Source of the DNA: Lactifluus volemus
Lineage: Eukaryota > Basidiomycota > Agaricomycetes > Russulales > Russulaceae
Length of the DNA stretch: 64,000 nucleotides
NCBI GenBank assembly: GCA_022376515.1
Contig: WTXI01000117.1
Span: 1 to 64,000, forward strand
Direction: 5' to 3'
Shown here piece after piece: positions 44,383 through 54,927 of the stretch (the stretch's first letter is position 1; every line of letters starts with the position of its first letter). Under the pieces are notes generated by a model. That model worked only from the letters and a program-made list of their open reading frames with translations, searched no databases and was not told the DNA's origin. The translations under genes and the position numbers were made by a program.

Positions 44383-45668
44383 ATGACTACTATCTCACGG
44401 CTATCGCGTCAATTGCCCTTCTGCGGTGTCTCAGATGGCTTTCTCACTGCCTCTCATGTCCTTCTAACACCCATCTTTTGAAATTTCGCAAAAGTGTAGA
44501 TTGGCACCAAAGGATTTACAAAAGATCGTCACCGCCGTTTTCTGAACCGTCCACCCCCGCCTTCTGAGAGATGTCGTGCGCCATGGGGGCCAACTGATCT
44601 CGACGGGTGATACTGCCTTCGACCAGATCCTCGGTGTTGGCATCCGAGTCAGTATGGTATGGTCGGGAGGAAAGGCGAGTCTTCACGCATACATGTCCTT
44701 GAACTTTACGCTAATAAATCCTGGCATGCAGCGCATCCGGGAAGTCACAGCTAGCGTTGCAGCTCTCACTCCTCGTGCGGCTCCCCGTCGCTCAAGGCGG
44801 CCTCGATGGCTCAGCATTCTATCTCACCACTTCCTCTGGCCTACCAACGGCCCGCCTCGTGCGACGAAAATCGTAACCTCGCTTCTACACGCTCTCCCTA
44901 ATCATCGACTCGCTCACAGATCACCTCTCAAATACACCAAAACTTCCACGACGACACCCTCTCCGAACATCCGTTCAATCTCTCCACGATCGCGATATAA
45001 CTGCACGCCCCCCTCGCAGCCACGCATCATCTCGCCGTGATCTCCCTCAACCGCGTGACGGACATCTGGGAACGTCGACCGGATGCGGACTCGGGTGAGC
45101 TCCTCTACGATCACCAAGTGCGGATATTCGGTCGCGCCTCCGAGCGTAGTTCTAAGAGCGCCTGGCTCGGACTCGTATGGGCTAACGAGGTAAACGCGCG
45201 CATGGAAAGACGTCTCTTTTTCCCAGCGCCAGTGAGCCACCACGATCGCAAGCGGCTCCACGTCGAGAACGCAAGAGGACTTGCGGCGCCGTGCGTGCGG
45301 ACGAATCGTCGTTCGCCGTTTGATGGTCGTATTTATATTTGTGTGCCCCCCCCGCGCCCATCGATTCCCTCGTCACCTAGCAAGGTGTGCAAACGCTTGC
45401 GGACGACGATGAAGACCTGGAAGAAAATATCCGAGTAGCGTTGCGGGTCCCCGAGACAGCGGTCCGTGCGTCACCGGTAAACGTGGCCATGACTGACATT
45501 TCCCCGTTGCACGTTGGCTCTGTTGTGAACGAGCTTCGGGCTCCACAGCCCAGCGACGTTCCTACGGGAGAGTTGGCCGAAGGCGAAGACGTCTATTGGC
45601 GGGAGGTAGATGACTTTCCGTTTGTCGGAGATAATGTTGATCTAGCTCAAGGTGTGGATCCGTCGTGA
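44383..45668 (+). pseudogene. RAD51 paralogue (RAD57/XRCC3 type), decayed
   Basis: Homologous-recombination mediator family. Recognisable parts: MTTISRLSRQ and DGFLTASHVLLTP (N-terminal helix-hairpin region), LRDVVRHGGQ, ISTGDTAFDQILGVGIRV, Walker A as SGKSQLALQLSLLV, then GSAFYLTTSSGLPTARLV. Further on come AVISLNRVTDIWERRPDAD, GELLYDHQVRIFGRA and LGLVWANEVNAR. A Glu/Asp-rich C-terminus (TLADDDEDLEENI) ends at 45668. Breaks: a shift at the TTTT near 44481, TGA near 44540, a shift between MVW and SGKS at about 44655-44755, TAA after LVRRKS, and a frame change near 45030. At least four lesions make function unlikely. The 3' half is better preserved, and could still be read as a shorter protein from ATG 45037, which I consider less likely. 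Confidence 0.75.
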
Positions 45669-45775
45669 TCGTCAAAGCTCTATCTCGCATCATTTTTGGA
45701 AGTAGTACTTCTGATTACTGTAAAACAACCCTGACGTTCTAGGCTACTTGAATATATCACTCATGCCCTCTAGTC

Positions 45776-46647
45776 TTATGCCGGAAAAATAATTGGAATG
45801 TGCTTGGGATCGTCTCTTAGCCCATACTCCCCAGCAATAGTCACTGCTACTGGAGGAGAGATCTCTCGTCGTCGGGAGATGTGAACTGGCAGCGGTGGAT
45901 CTTCCTTATGGTCAGCGCGGACGCCACCGCAGAAAGCTAATGTGATGTCATTCAGTGGAACGGCGTGAAGGTCTATTGTGTGATGGCACGGACCAACGAT
46001 GAAGGAGGCCCAGGAGAGGCAGAGTGCAACGACGAAGAGCTTGGTGTGGCATGTGGCTGTACCGTCGGACCGGTTGGTACAGAACCCTTTGTTGTCCAAG
46101 CGGACTGACCATCCAATAGCTGCGACTGAGACGGTGTTGCATCAGCCTGGACCGTGACGGGAAAATCCACCCGGAACTTACCAATGTCGAGAAAGGCCAC
46201 AAAGAAAAGGACCGGTTGGTCACGCTTGATGTTGTTGAATACGCAAGATCGCATGACCAACTTGTAGAACAAGCTAGGGGAACAGGATTAATTTAAGGTC
46301 TCATACTCACACACAAATCTCACGTTGAGATAAGGATGAGAGCGGCCAAGGAGCTGCAGGTCACTACTAGGATCTCAACCGCTGGTTTAAAAGGAGTCGA
46401 GATCAGTGAAGGGGCTCGTTTTAGAACACTGTGTCCTGCAGACCTGTAGCAACGACATCGACAGTGATGACCGATATCAAAGGCAAGACAATATTGACAA
46501 CGAGAAGAAATACTTTTGGTGTGGAGAAAACAGAACGCAATCAGCACCCTTCATGTCCCAATCACGAGGGACTGTTCTAGGCTTACTATAACGCATAAAG
46601 CCGGTTACACGAGGGGGAACTTGAAGTGAGAACGGAAGAAGAGACAT
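45776..46647 (-). CDS. Small multi-span membrane protein, family unknown
   Basis: Four exons splice in phase from ATG at 46647 (MSLLPFSLQVPPRV) to TAA at 45776. Predicted hydrophobic segments are VEILVVTCSSLAALILI, VLFFVAFLDIAIGWSV and LFVVALCLSWASFIVGP, with a hydrophilic Cys-containing loop (DNKGFCTNRSDGTATCHT) between the last two. Two Cys in that loop may form a disulfide. The ~75-residue C-terminal tail is polar and proline-containing. I do not recognise the family. An in-frame ATG at 46746 would add a hydrophobic N-terminal helix, so the start is not certain. The exon 1/2 junction requires the second of two nearby AG acceptors. Confidence 0.65.
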
Positions 46648-47848
46648 CTTGTCACAGACAAGTTGATAATGGCTGAAGGAAAGTGCGAGTAAACAGACAG
46701 TTAGAAATCTGAGAGGTGGAGTAAACTTCAGGGCGGGGGAGAACAAACCTCCGTTTTTAACTAGGGTCGGATGTGGATTCCACAGCTCTCGTTTGGTGCA
46801 GGGTGGTAATCGACCACAAAAATGAAACAGCTAGCGCATTGTCCCCAAAGTTGTGGGCGAGAGCAGACACGATAAACTTCGAAAAGCGATGTGAACGAGG
46901 GAATGGAGAGAAAAGCTATGTTTAGCAACTTGGCCTTGCGTGGTTAGTCCCCCACTACGAACACGTTTGCAACTGACAAGAGAAAGGCCTAGCTCTGGGC
47001 CCGGACGTCAATCAAACGATTAGAGGCGGAGGGACAAGTCATATACAAGACGACGCCATGAGGTTCCACCAGTGACAATCCACATGATAGAAATAGAATT
47101 CTTTAGCGCGACCGGATATCTCCGAAAAACCAAATAAACGCTCTCAACGCCCCCACCCACCGACCTGCTTCTACATAGTTCTATCAGCTAGATGTCGTAT
47201 GTCAATTTCTCATGTCGACGTCCCACTTCTGTTAATTATTAATACAGTCAGTATCACATCAATCGTACTCAGACGCAACCGAGCTCTTCCCCGCTCCAAG
47301 TTACTGGTATGTATCTTTATCACCACGTTCTGATAAGTACTAAATCTCTTCCCTTCGCCAGTTCTCAGAGCGCACAATCTTCCCCGTCTCAAGACCCTCC
47401 TTGGGAAGAAAAAACGTTTTTATGCTACTGTGACAGATGGGGGGAGAACATGGAAGACACGATCTGTGCGGAGCGTAGCCCAACGCGTGGAATGGAACGA
47501 GACCATCGATTTGTAGGAAATCTCGTACTTTTATCCTATTTGCAACTGAGTCTCTTGCAGCGTCGTGGAACCACGCTCTCATGTCACAATATGTCTTTAC
47601 GTGAAAATGACCATGCAAGATGATATCCGTGTTGGAAGGCAGGAGATAGCCTGTGAACCCCAACGTGGTTCGTCTTTTAAGAATTCTTACCCATGCGTCT
47701 GGCTGAGCATCTACAAATAGAAATAGATATTGTTTTCGGCAGTGATGACGTACATTCGACGGAGGCGACCATACTCTTCTTAACGATCACCCAGTCGGCG
47801 AACAGGAATTTCTCTCTGAATGCGGCAGTCAACACCCCGAGCCCCACA
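46648..47848. other. Divergent intergenic region
   Basis: Separates the small membrane protein (minus) from the NLR gene (plus), and so should hold both promoters. I see no coding signal I trust; short frames on both strands lack introns, motifs or conserved segments. An in-frame ATG at 47693 is possible for the NLR but would add ~50 residues without similarity. Confidence 0.45.
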
Positions 47849-50800
47849 ATGGCTGATCTCGATAACCCCGCTGCTGAAGGAGGGGCTGCGCGCCTTGCTG
47901 TCCGACTCAACAGTGAAATCATGCAATCCATGACACCTACCACCTCTCTACCTCGTTTATTCCGGACAGGTGATCTTCCCATTGAGAGCGATACTCCTCC
48001 TGTGCAACCAGTGGCGAGGAGTCAGCCAGAGAGGTCACGTACCGCTCTCCGTCGCGCTGGGGTAGCTATCAACAATATCAATACGATAAAAACATGGAAA
48101 AGTGCTGTAACTAATATCAAGTGGGTGATGGACACCGTCACTCCGATCGTAGCAGTATGCCCAATATCATTTTCGCCCATCCGTCGCTGACCCAACTTCC
48201 GCTCTTTAGCTGAACCCCTATGCAAAACTAGCGTGGAGTCTGCTCTCAAAAATCCCTGAGGTGAATTTCATTGCCTTCTCGGATGATGTAAAACAGTCAC
48301 TGATGTTTTTTTTTTCGCTTGGCCTGCAGACCTTGCTACAGCAGGTCGAGCGTGACCTCAACGTCGAAACACTACTTGAGGTGATACGCGATGCCTTTGA
48401 ATTTGTAGAAGAGGCCGATACTTTGAGGAACATCATCCCGGAATCTAGACAAGCAACAATTCTCGAGGAGATGCTGGAGAGCGTCTCTAAATGTGCCGAA
48501 TTTATTCAATCATATGCGGAGGATGTGCATATCGGTACATCATCTTCATCTCTCTCACTGATTGCTATAAATATGTGATTTTCAGGGAAGCGGGCTCTAA
48601 AGCATATCGTCGGCCCAATTGATGGAATAGTCGAACAGTACCGCGCCGACTTCGTCCGACTGCGAAAAAGTTTCCTCGCCCGTGCTACTATTACCATCGA
48701 AGTTGCTGTGCTAGAAGCTGGTGCGTAACTCTAATGGTCACAAGACTTTCGGATCGTCGAACTGACAAAGCACAGAATTGGACGCAAAAATCAGGGAAAT
48801 GCCCTATAAGGGAGGCTGGCGATTCAACGATAAGCGCTGTCTTCCAGGCACACGCGTCGGGTTCCTGGACTATATTATCAAGTGGGTCGAGAATCCCGAA
48901 TCTGAACGTGCGCTCGTTCTCCTCGGCCAGGCAGGCACGGGAAAGTCTTCTATTGCCCACGAGATTGCACGTCACTTCGACGACAAGCGCCTTGGCTCTT
49001 ACTTCGCCTTTTTGCGAAAGGAGCAGTCCAAAGATGAGGCTTACCAACTCTTCACGACACTTGCTCGCGATCTTTCCGATCGCAGTCCTGCTTTCAAACG
49101 CGCCCTTGGAAGGGTCATCAAGGATAAATCGTCTCTCCGTGGTACTCGAGACTATCATACGCTCTTTGAATGTCTCCTCCTTGAACCGCTCAAGAACCTG
49201 TCGCTTCTTGGTCCAGTTCTCATCGTCATCGATGCACTGGATGAGAGCGGAGCCACAATCGACAAGAACGGACTCCATGCCTTTCTTGCTCAACGTCTCA
49301 TTGACCTCCCTCCAAACTTCCGCGTACTCATCACCTCGAGGCCGGGGAGTGGTATTGAACCTGCCTTCGCCGATGCGGAGTCCGTCCGTACCATCTACAT
49401 GGATGATACTCAACTGGCTGCTAATACAGAGCAAGATATTGGCATGTATCTTCAAAAAGAGCTTCCCGAGGACGTGTTCAAAGACCATGGTAGCAAATTA
49501 GCGAAGGCAGCAGAGGGCTTGTTTCAATGGGCAGCCATTGCTTGCGGGTTCATAAATAGTCCTGCTAGTCTTGGCCTTAGCAACAAAGAGTGTGTACAGC
49601 GCCTGTTAGCACACTCTCGAGGACGGGATGGTCAAGGACCATTGGACAACTTGTACGAAGAAATTCTCAAAGAGTACATCAAATCGCATGAAGCACAGAT
49701 TGTATTTCGGTCCGTCATGGGACAACTTCTTGCCGCGATCGAGCCCCTCTCCATCAGCTCCTTGATTTCTTTGCGACGACGTGTAACCAAAGACGACCCC
49801 GAGGATTCCCACCGCGTGCTTGGGATTCTCGGTTACCTCGGCTCGCTACTGAGCAACGCCACTTCATCTGATCAATCGCGACCCATCATTCCTCTCCATA
49901 CGTCATTCCGTGACTTTCTGACCAGCAAGAAGAGTGATGTGTTTTATGTGGATCTTGGCGATGCGCACCATCAGTTGGCACACTCCTGCCTTACGATGAT
50001 GTTCGATGATCTCAAATTCAATATCTGCAACCTCGAGTCGTCACATCTCACCAACAGCGACGTCCCAGACTTGAAATCTCGAATCGCCAAATACATCCCA
50101 CCTGCTCTATCGTATGCCTGCATTTATTGGGACGACCATTTACTAGGAGTCTCCTTCGAACGCGAACTCTTTAAGAAGCTTCGATCCCTGTTTGAGACGA
50201 AGTTTTTGTTTTGGCTGGAAGTTCTGAGCGTTAAGAACAGCGTAGGCGTTGCTTCACCAGCCTTGTCATCTCTGTCGATATGGTTGCAGCCGGAGGTGGG
50301 TACAACATGATTTAATATGACATGTAGTGACTTTAATTGCAATAGCGTTCGCAAACGGAGGTGAAGACTTTTTTGGCATTGGTGAACGATGCGTCCGCGT
50401 TTATGCGGTATTTTGGAATGACGATGGCAAGGAGCGCTCCGCACATCTATATCTCTGCCCTCCCTTTCGCCCCAACCTCTTCCCAGATCCTCAAGCAATA
50501 TCTTCAACATTTTCCTCGCACACTGACCTTGGAACGCGGGCAGTTGTCTCATTGGCCAGCATTGGAAATGACGATCCAGGCCCCTAGCGGATACGTCTAT
50601 TCTGTTGTAATCTCGCCGGATGGGCAGCGTATTGCATCAGGCTCATCCGATCACATGATTCGTGTGTGGGATGCCACAACAGGACAGGTCGTGGCGGGCC
50701 CATTTACTGGACACACAGATTCGGTCAGATCGGTTGCATTCTCGCCGGACGGGCAGCGTATCGCATCAGCCTCGGATGATCACACAATTCGTTTGTGGGA

Positions 50801-52316
50801 TGCTACAACAGGACAGGTCGTAGCGGGCCCATCTACTGGACACACCGATTCGGTCAGATCTGTTGCATTCTCGCCAGATGGGCAGCATATTGCATCAGGC
50901 TCGTCCGATCACACGATTCGTGTGTGGGATGCCACAACAGGACAGATCATAGCAGGCCCATTTACTGGACACACCCATTGGCTCACATCTGTCGCATTCT
51001 CGCCGGATGGACAACGTATCGCATCAGGCTCGTCTGATCACACGATTCGTGTGTGGGATGCTACAACAGGACAGGTCGTAGCGGGGCCGTTTACTGGACA
51101 CACTCATTGGGTCAGATCCGTCACATTCTCACCGGACGGGCAGCGTATTGCCTCAGGCTCTTCTGATCACACAATTCGTGTATGGAATGTCACAACAGGA
51201 CAGGTAGTGGGCCCGTCTACTGAAAACACCAATTCAGTCGAATCTGTTGCATTCTCGCCAGACGGGCAGTGTATTGCATCAGGCTCGTGGGATCACACGA
51301 TTTGTGTGTGGGACGCCACAACAGGACAGGTCGTAACGGGTCCCTTTACTGGTGGACACACCGGTTCAGTCATGTCTGTCGCATTCTCGCCCGACGGGCA
51401 GCGTATTGCATCAGGCTCGTCTGATCACACGATTCGTGTGTGGGATGCCACAACAGGACAGGTCGTGGCGGGTCCATTTACTGGACACACCGATTCGGTC
51501 AGATCGGTTGCATTCTCGCCGGATGGGCAGCGTATTGCATCAGCCTCAAAAGATCACACAATCCGTGTATGGGATGCCACAACAGGAAAGGTTGTAGCCG
51601 GCCCGTTTACTGGACATACCTATTCGATCAGATCTGTTGCATTCTCGCCCTACGGGCAGTGTATTGCATCAGGCTCGTCTGATGACACGATTCGTGTGTG
51701 GGATGCCACAACAGGACAGCTCGTAACGGGCCCGTTTACTGGACCCACCCGTTGGGTCACATCTGTGGCATTCTCGCCGGACGGGCAGCATATCGCATCA
51801 GGCTCGTCTGATGACATGATTCGTGTGTGGGATGCCACAACAGGACGGGTCGTAGCGGGCCCATTTACTGGACACACCAATTCAGTCATATCTGTCGCAT
51901 TCTCGCCGGACGGGCAGCGTATCGCATCAGCCTCGGATGATCACACAATTCGTGTGTGGGATGTCACACCTGGACAGATTGTAGAGGGCCCATTTGCTGA
52001 TCCGGTCACGTCTGTTACATTCTCGCCAGACAGACAGCACACTGCCTCAACCTCTGATGGTGCAACTCATGTGGAGAAGGTCATAAGAGAAGATGTTACG
52101 ATCCATTTTACAGACCAATTCCTGATTGATAGTGATGGTTGGATATATGGGGAAGGGGGGAAACTTCTTTTATGGATTCCTGAGCTTCATAGGCCATGCC
52201 TTCATAGACCTAGTACCATCTGGATTGCGGGTCAGCATGAAACTCGGCTTGGTCTCTCAAAGTTTGTGCATGGATCAAATTGGGCTACAGTATATGATCA
52301 CAGTTTATTTCAATAG
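47849..52316 (+). CDS. NACHT-WD40 NLR-like (STAND) protein
   Basis: Six exons (47849-48154, 48210-48260, 48330-48534, 48586-48720, 48776-50295, 50346-52316) sum to 4,188 nt, 1,395 aa. The N-terminal ~230 residues are helical (LNPYAKLAWSLLSKIP, VEEADTLRNIIPESRQ) and resemble the helical N-termini of other fungal STAND proteins; I cannot assign them to a named effector. The NACHT ATPase has Walker A GQAGTGKSS (about residue 283) and Walker B LIVIDALDES (about 381), followed by FRVLITSRPGS. A helical linker leads to eleven full WD40 repeats and one degenerate repeat from about residue 817. This layout matches HET-D/HET-E type incompatibility proteins and fungal NLRs, in which WD40 repeats recognise a ligand and NACHT oligomerises. 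No lesion was found. Confidence 0.88.
50577..52070 (+). repeat. WD40-coding tandem repeat, ~129-bp unit
   Basis: Eleven full units of about 43 codons plus a degenerate one. The core (VAFSPDGQRIASGSSDHTIRV in most units) is almost the same at DNA level, while the residues at the first strand (for example DSVR, HWLT, HWVR, NSVE, GSVM, YSIR, RWVT, NSVI) and the third (SSDH, SDDH, SWDH, SKDH, SSDD) vary. The pattern fits unequal exchange between units with variation kept at the ligand-facing surface, as in het-d/e. Confidence 0.85.
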
Positions 52317-53090
52317 AATCCGATGTTTTTTATTCTAAAAAAGTGGCGCATTGCGAATACACCCTCAGACTCGGAACCAGTGACAGGACCTCCACCGGCG
52401 CAGCAGCGGCGCTGTACCACCAACGCTACCGACATCCTGACATCCCTTGAAATGTTCAACGAGTCATCAGACGAGACGTGGAGGCGATCCCGCGGCAGCT
52501 GCCCATTGCTGCCGTTAGTACTAGCCCGGTCCCAAGATACCACCACTTCCTGGACTTCAGCTCGCTGGCGCGACTCAATGGGTCCCTTAACCAAGCACCC
52601 TTGATAAAAAGAAAAACAGACCCAAGCTCCACGTTTAAGTGGTATGATTAGTCCCGTACGGCCACGCTGTCAACCGGAAAAACTCATCATCGCTCTAACT
52701 GTTTGCGTACTGATCCCCAGCTCCAGTCAATTTCAAAAATAGTCAGGAAGTTTTCTCTTATTGATGTTGACCCCACTTTGAATCTGGAACTCAACTAACA
52801 TCCGACTGTTCTACGTGAAGCATACCCAAAGTCACCCGTGTCAGCTTACGGAGACGGTATCGAGTGGGGTGGTGCTCCTTAGCCGAGGGAGTACAGAGTC
52901 GCCGGGATTGAGGCAACTTTCGGAACGGCTTGACAGCTCACGTTAGTAATAGTTATTGTATACTCGCCCCCGCACTTGTAATAGGTCCGTATATGGATGC
53001 ATATTGAATCGCAAAACAGGTCCCTCTGATGATTGATCCATAGATCTCTAGCCCTTCGCATGTCGGTGTGGCGTTGGACAACGGCAAACA
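52317..53090. other. No gene recognised
   Basis: The 3' flank of the NLR gene. One frame of ~90 codons starts at 52323, but lacks any motif and I do not call it. Confidence 0.4.
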
Positions 53091-53906
53091 TTATAAGAAA
53101 ACGTACCGGATGGTTTTATCATTTTCTAGATATCTCACGTCTAGCTGGTGGGAGGGAAGATCGCCTCCGCTGTTGTTGTCAACGTCATTAGCATTGGCCA
53201 GAGTTCCTCCTTCCCTAATTCGCGCCGCGCGCCGCCGAGGTAACCCCGATCGTGACCCCTCAGCATGTAACCCTCCCCCATGCATTGTTCGCCTTTTAAG
53301 AAACGAAGCTAACGATGCTCCACAAAGCACAACGCACCGAGGATAGTGAGGCCTTTTACTGACCCTCTTGGTCGCTGCTTGAGATTCTTCCTGCTCGTGT
53401 TCGGCAACGTGATTGTCGATTTCAGTCATCCAGCCCCGATAAAGCTTTCCCGGTGGCCTTTTCCGCAAGCGCTCGGCCATCTTCTCTTCTACTGCCTCGG
53501 CGCGCTCGAATGTCAATCTGTCATGCATCGGTGTGGAGGCCAACATGGTCAGGTCTATAGCCTGAGATTCTACAGCCTTCCTGACGCGTTGATTTTTGAT
53601 TTGCTCGTTCCAGCCTGCTACAAATTCCGGGTTGCCCTCGATCTCACGCATCCATGTTGTGTTGGTGCCAACCGGACCAGTCTTTCCATCGAATCTTGTG
53701 AGGTCGTGGATGGCATCATTCGAGAAGGATTGAAAAAAAAAAAAATACCTCATAGCTAGGCAATGCGGATTGTAAGAGAATGGGGTGAACAAGGAAAATA
53801 AAACGTACTTTGAGATCCCAAATATGTCGACGTCCTCGCCCACGATTCCATGTACGAGCCATTCTTCGTCCTCGGACTCTGGCGAGCTTGGTGAACGGGC
53901 AATCAT
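53091..53906 (-). pseudogene. Chromodomain-like protein, frame-damaged
   Basis: From ATG at 53906 (MIARSPSSPESEDEEW) the first exon reads WLVHGIVGEDVDIFGIS. Two short introns then give NYEIRWKDWS, the second half of a chromodomain (compare the usual YLVKWKGY). A one-base shift within CCGG (about 53682) follows, after which the frame reads GTNTTWMREIEGNPEF and a helical AEAVEEKMAERLRKR segment down to 53091. Chromodomains bind methylated histone tails or occur in retrotransposon integrases; no integrase is present here. The poly-T run (13 T) at 53737 lies in the second intron. It is either a pseudogene or a gene with a sequencing indel. The terminal ~90 codons may belong to a different frame or an unseen exon. 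Confidence 0.5.
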
Positions 53907-54927
53907 CTCATCGTCGTTGCAACTCGACTACCACATGTTACCAATGCCGCATATATATTCAAACAATTAGTCAGGCTCTCCACGTGATCAGCTGGTTGGA
54001 GTTTGTGTGATGGGAAAGCATTAATCATCACTCAACCCGGGGGAGCGCGTAGCTCCCGGCCCGCGGCCTCCGTGTCTGAGGAAAAGTGGCATAGTGCTCT
54101 GCGTACTAAGATTCTCAGTCCGGACTCAAAAATGCACTTTCTGACGAATCCACATTTATGCCCTTTCTGCCTGTATGTCGTGTGGACGGACGGACGCGGT
54201 GTGGCAAGTACCACGAACGACTCATCGGACGATTCGACTATTAGGATATCTTGGTCGCAATGTGCCACCCTTGGCCTTGTCTTTAGAGCGAAGATTGTAT
54301 CCATGGGTGGCGCCAGTCGTGTTTTAAAAGGACTAGGAAGCATGGGCGAAGAGGAGAACTAGGGCTTTAAATATAAGCAAGAATCGAGACGTTGGTGAAC
54401 GTTGTGCTGACTCGGATGTCCGTTGCCCGAGTGTCAGCTTTATGGTCCCATCTCGCTGATTGGCCTGCTACTTTGCAACCAATCGGTCTTTTGTCGACGC
54501 GGTGCGCCTAGAGATTTGTGGCTTTTACTTTTACTAATTTGGCAGTGGTTCAAAGCGTCACACCTGTCCCAAGCGAGACAAGTGAAGGCCCAGTCCGTCG
54601 TGTGAGTCGGCCATGATAGCCATGATAGCCACATTGCACGATTGTAACTGGTACTTGTTCATGTCGTACTTTCAACGACGGCGTTGAAGGGCCAACGGCC
54701 TGAGTCGTCTGCATGCCGCGTCTCTGGCATACTAAGTACCTGTGGCTGCTTGGCCCTCTTCGCATTTATCCTGTGGTCTTCTTACTAGTAGCTATTCCTT
54801 CACGCGTACACTCAAAATACTCCATTGAACTAATCCTTGGATGTCCTTTACTAAGAATACATGTAGGCTTCGCGCGCGGTATGGTAGTATATACAATGTT
54901 GCGGGAAAAAAAAAGAAGAGAATCTCG
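53907..54927. other. Intergenic with one uncertain minus-strand frame
   Basis: On the minus strand at 54032-54299 the frame MDTIFALKTRPRVAHCDQ...SDESFVVLATPRPSVHT might be an exon upstream of the chromodomain-like gene or a separate small gene; I cannot tell. From 54763 rightward the DNA belongs to the RTA1 segmental duplication. Confidence 0.35.

Noticed and set aside
47340..47663. Minus-strand frame of 107 codons
   Set aside because: No motif, no conserved block, no plausible splice; composition like surrounding non-coding DNA.
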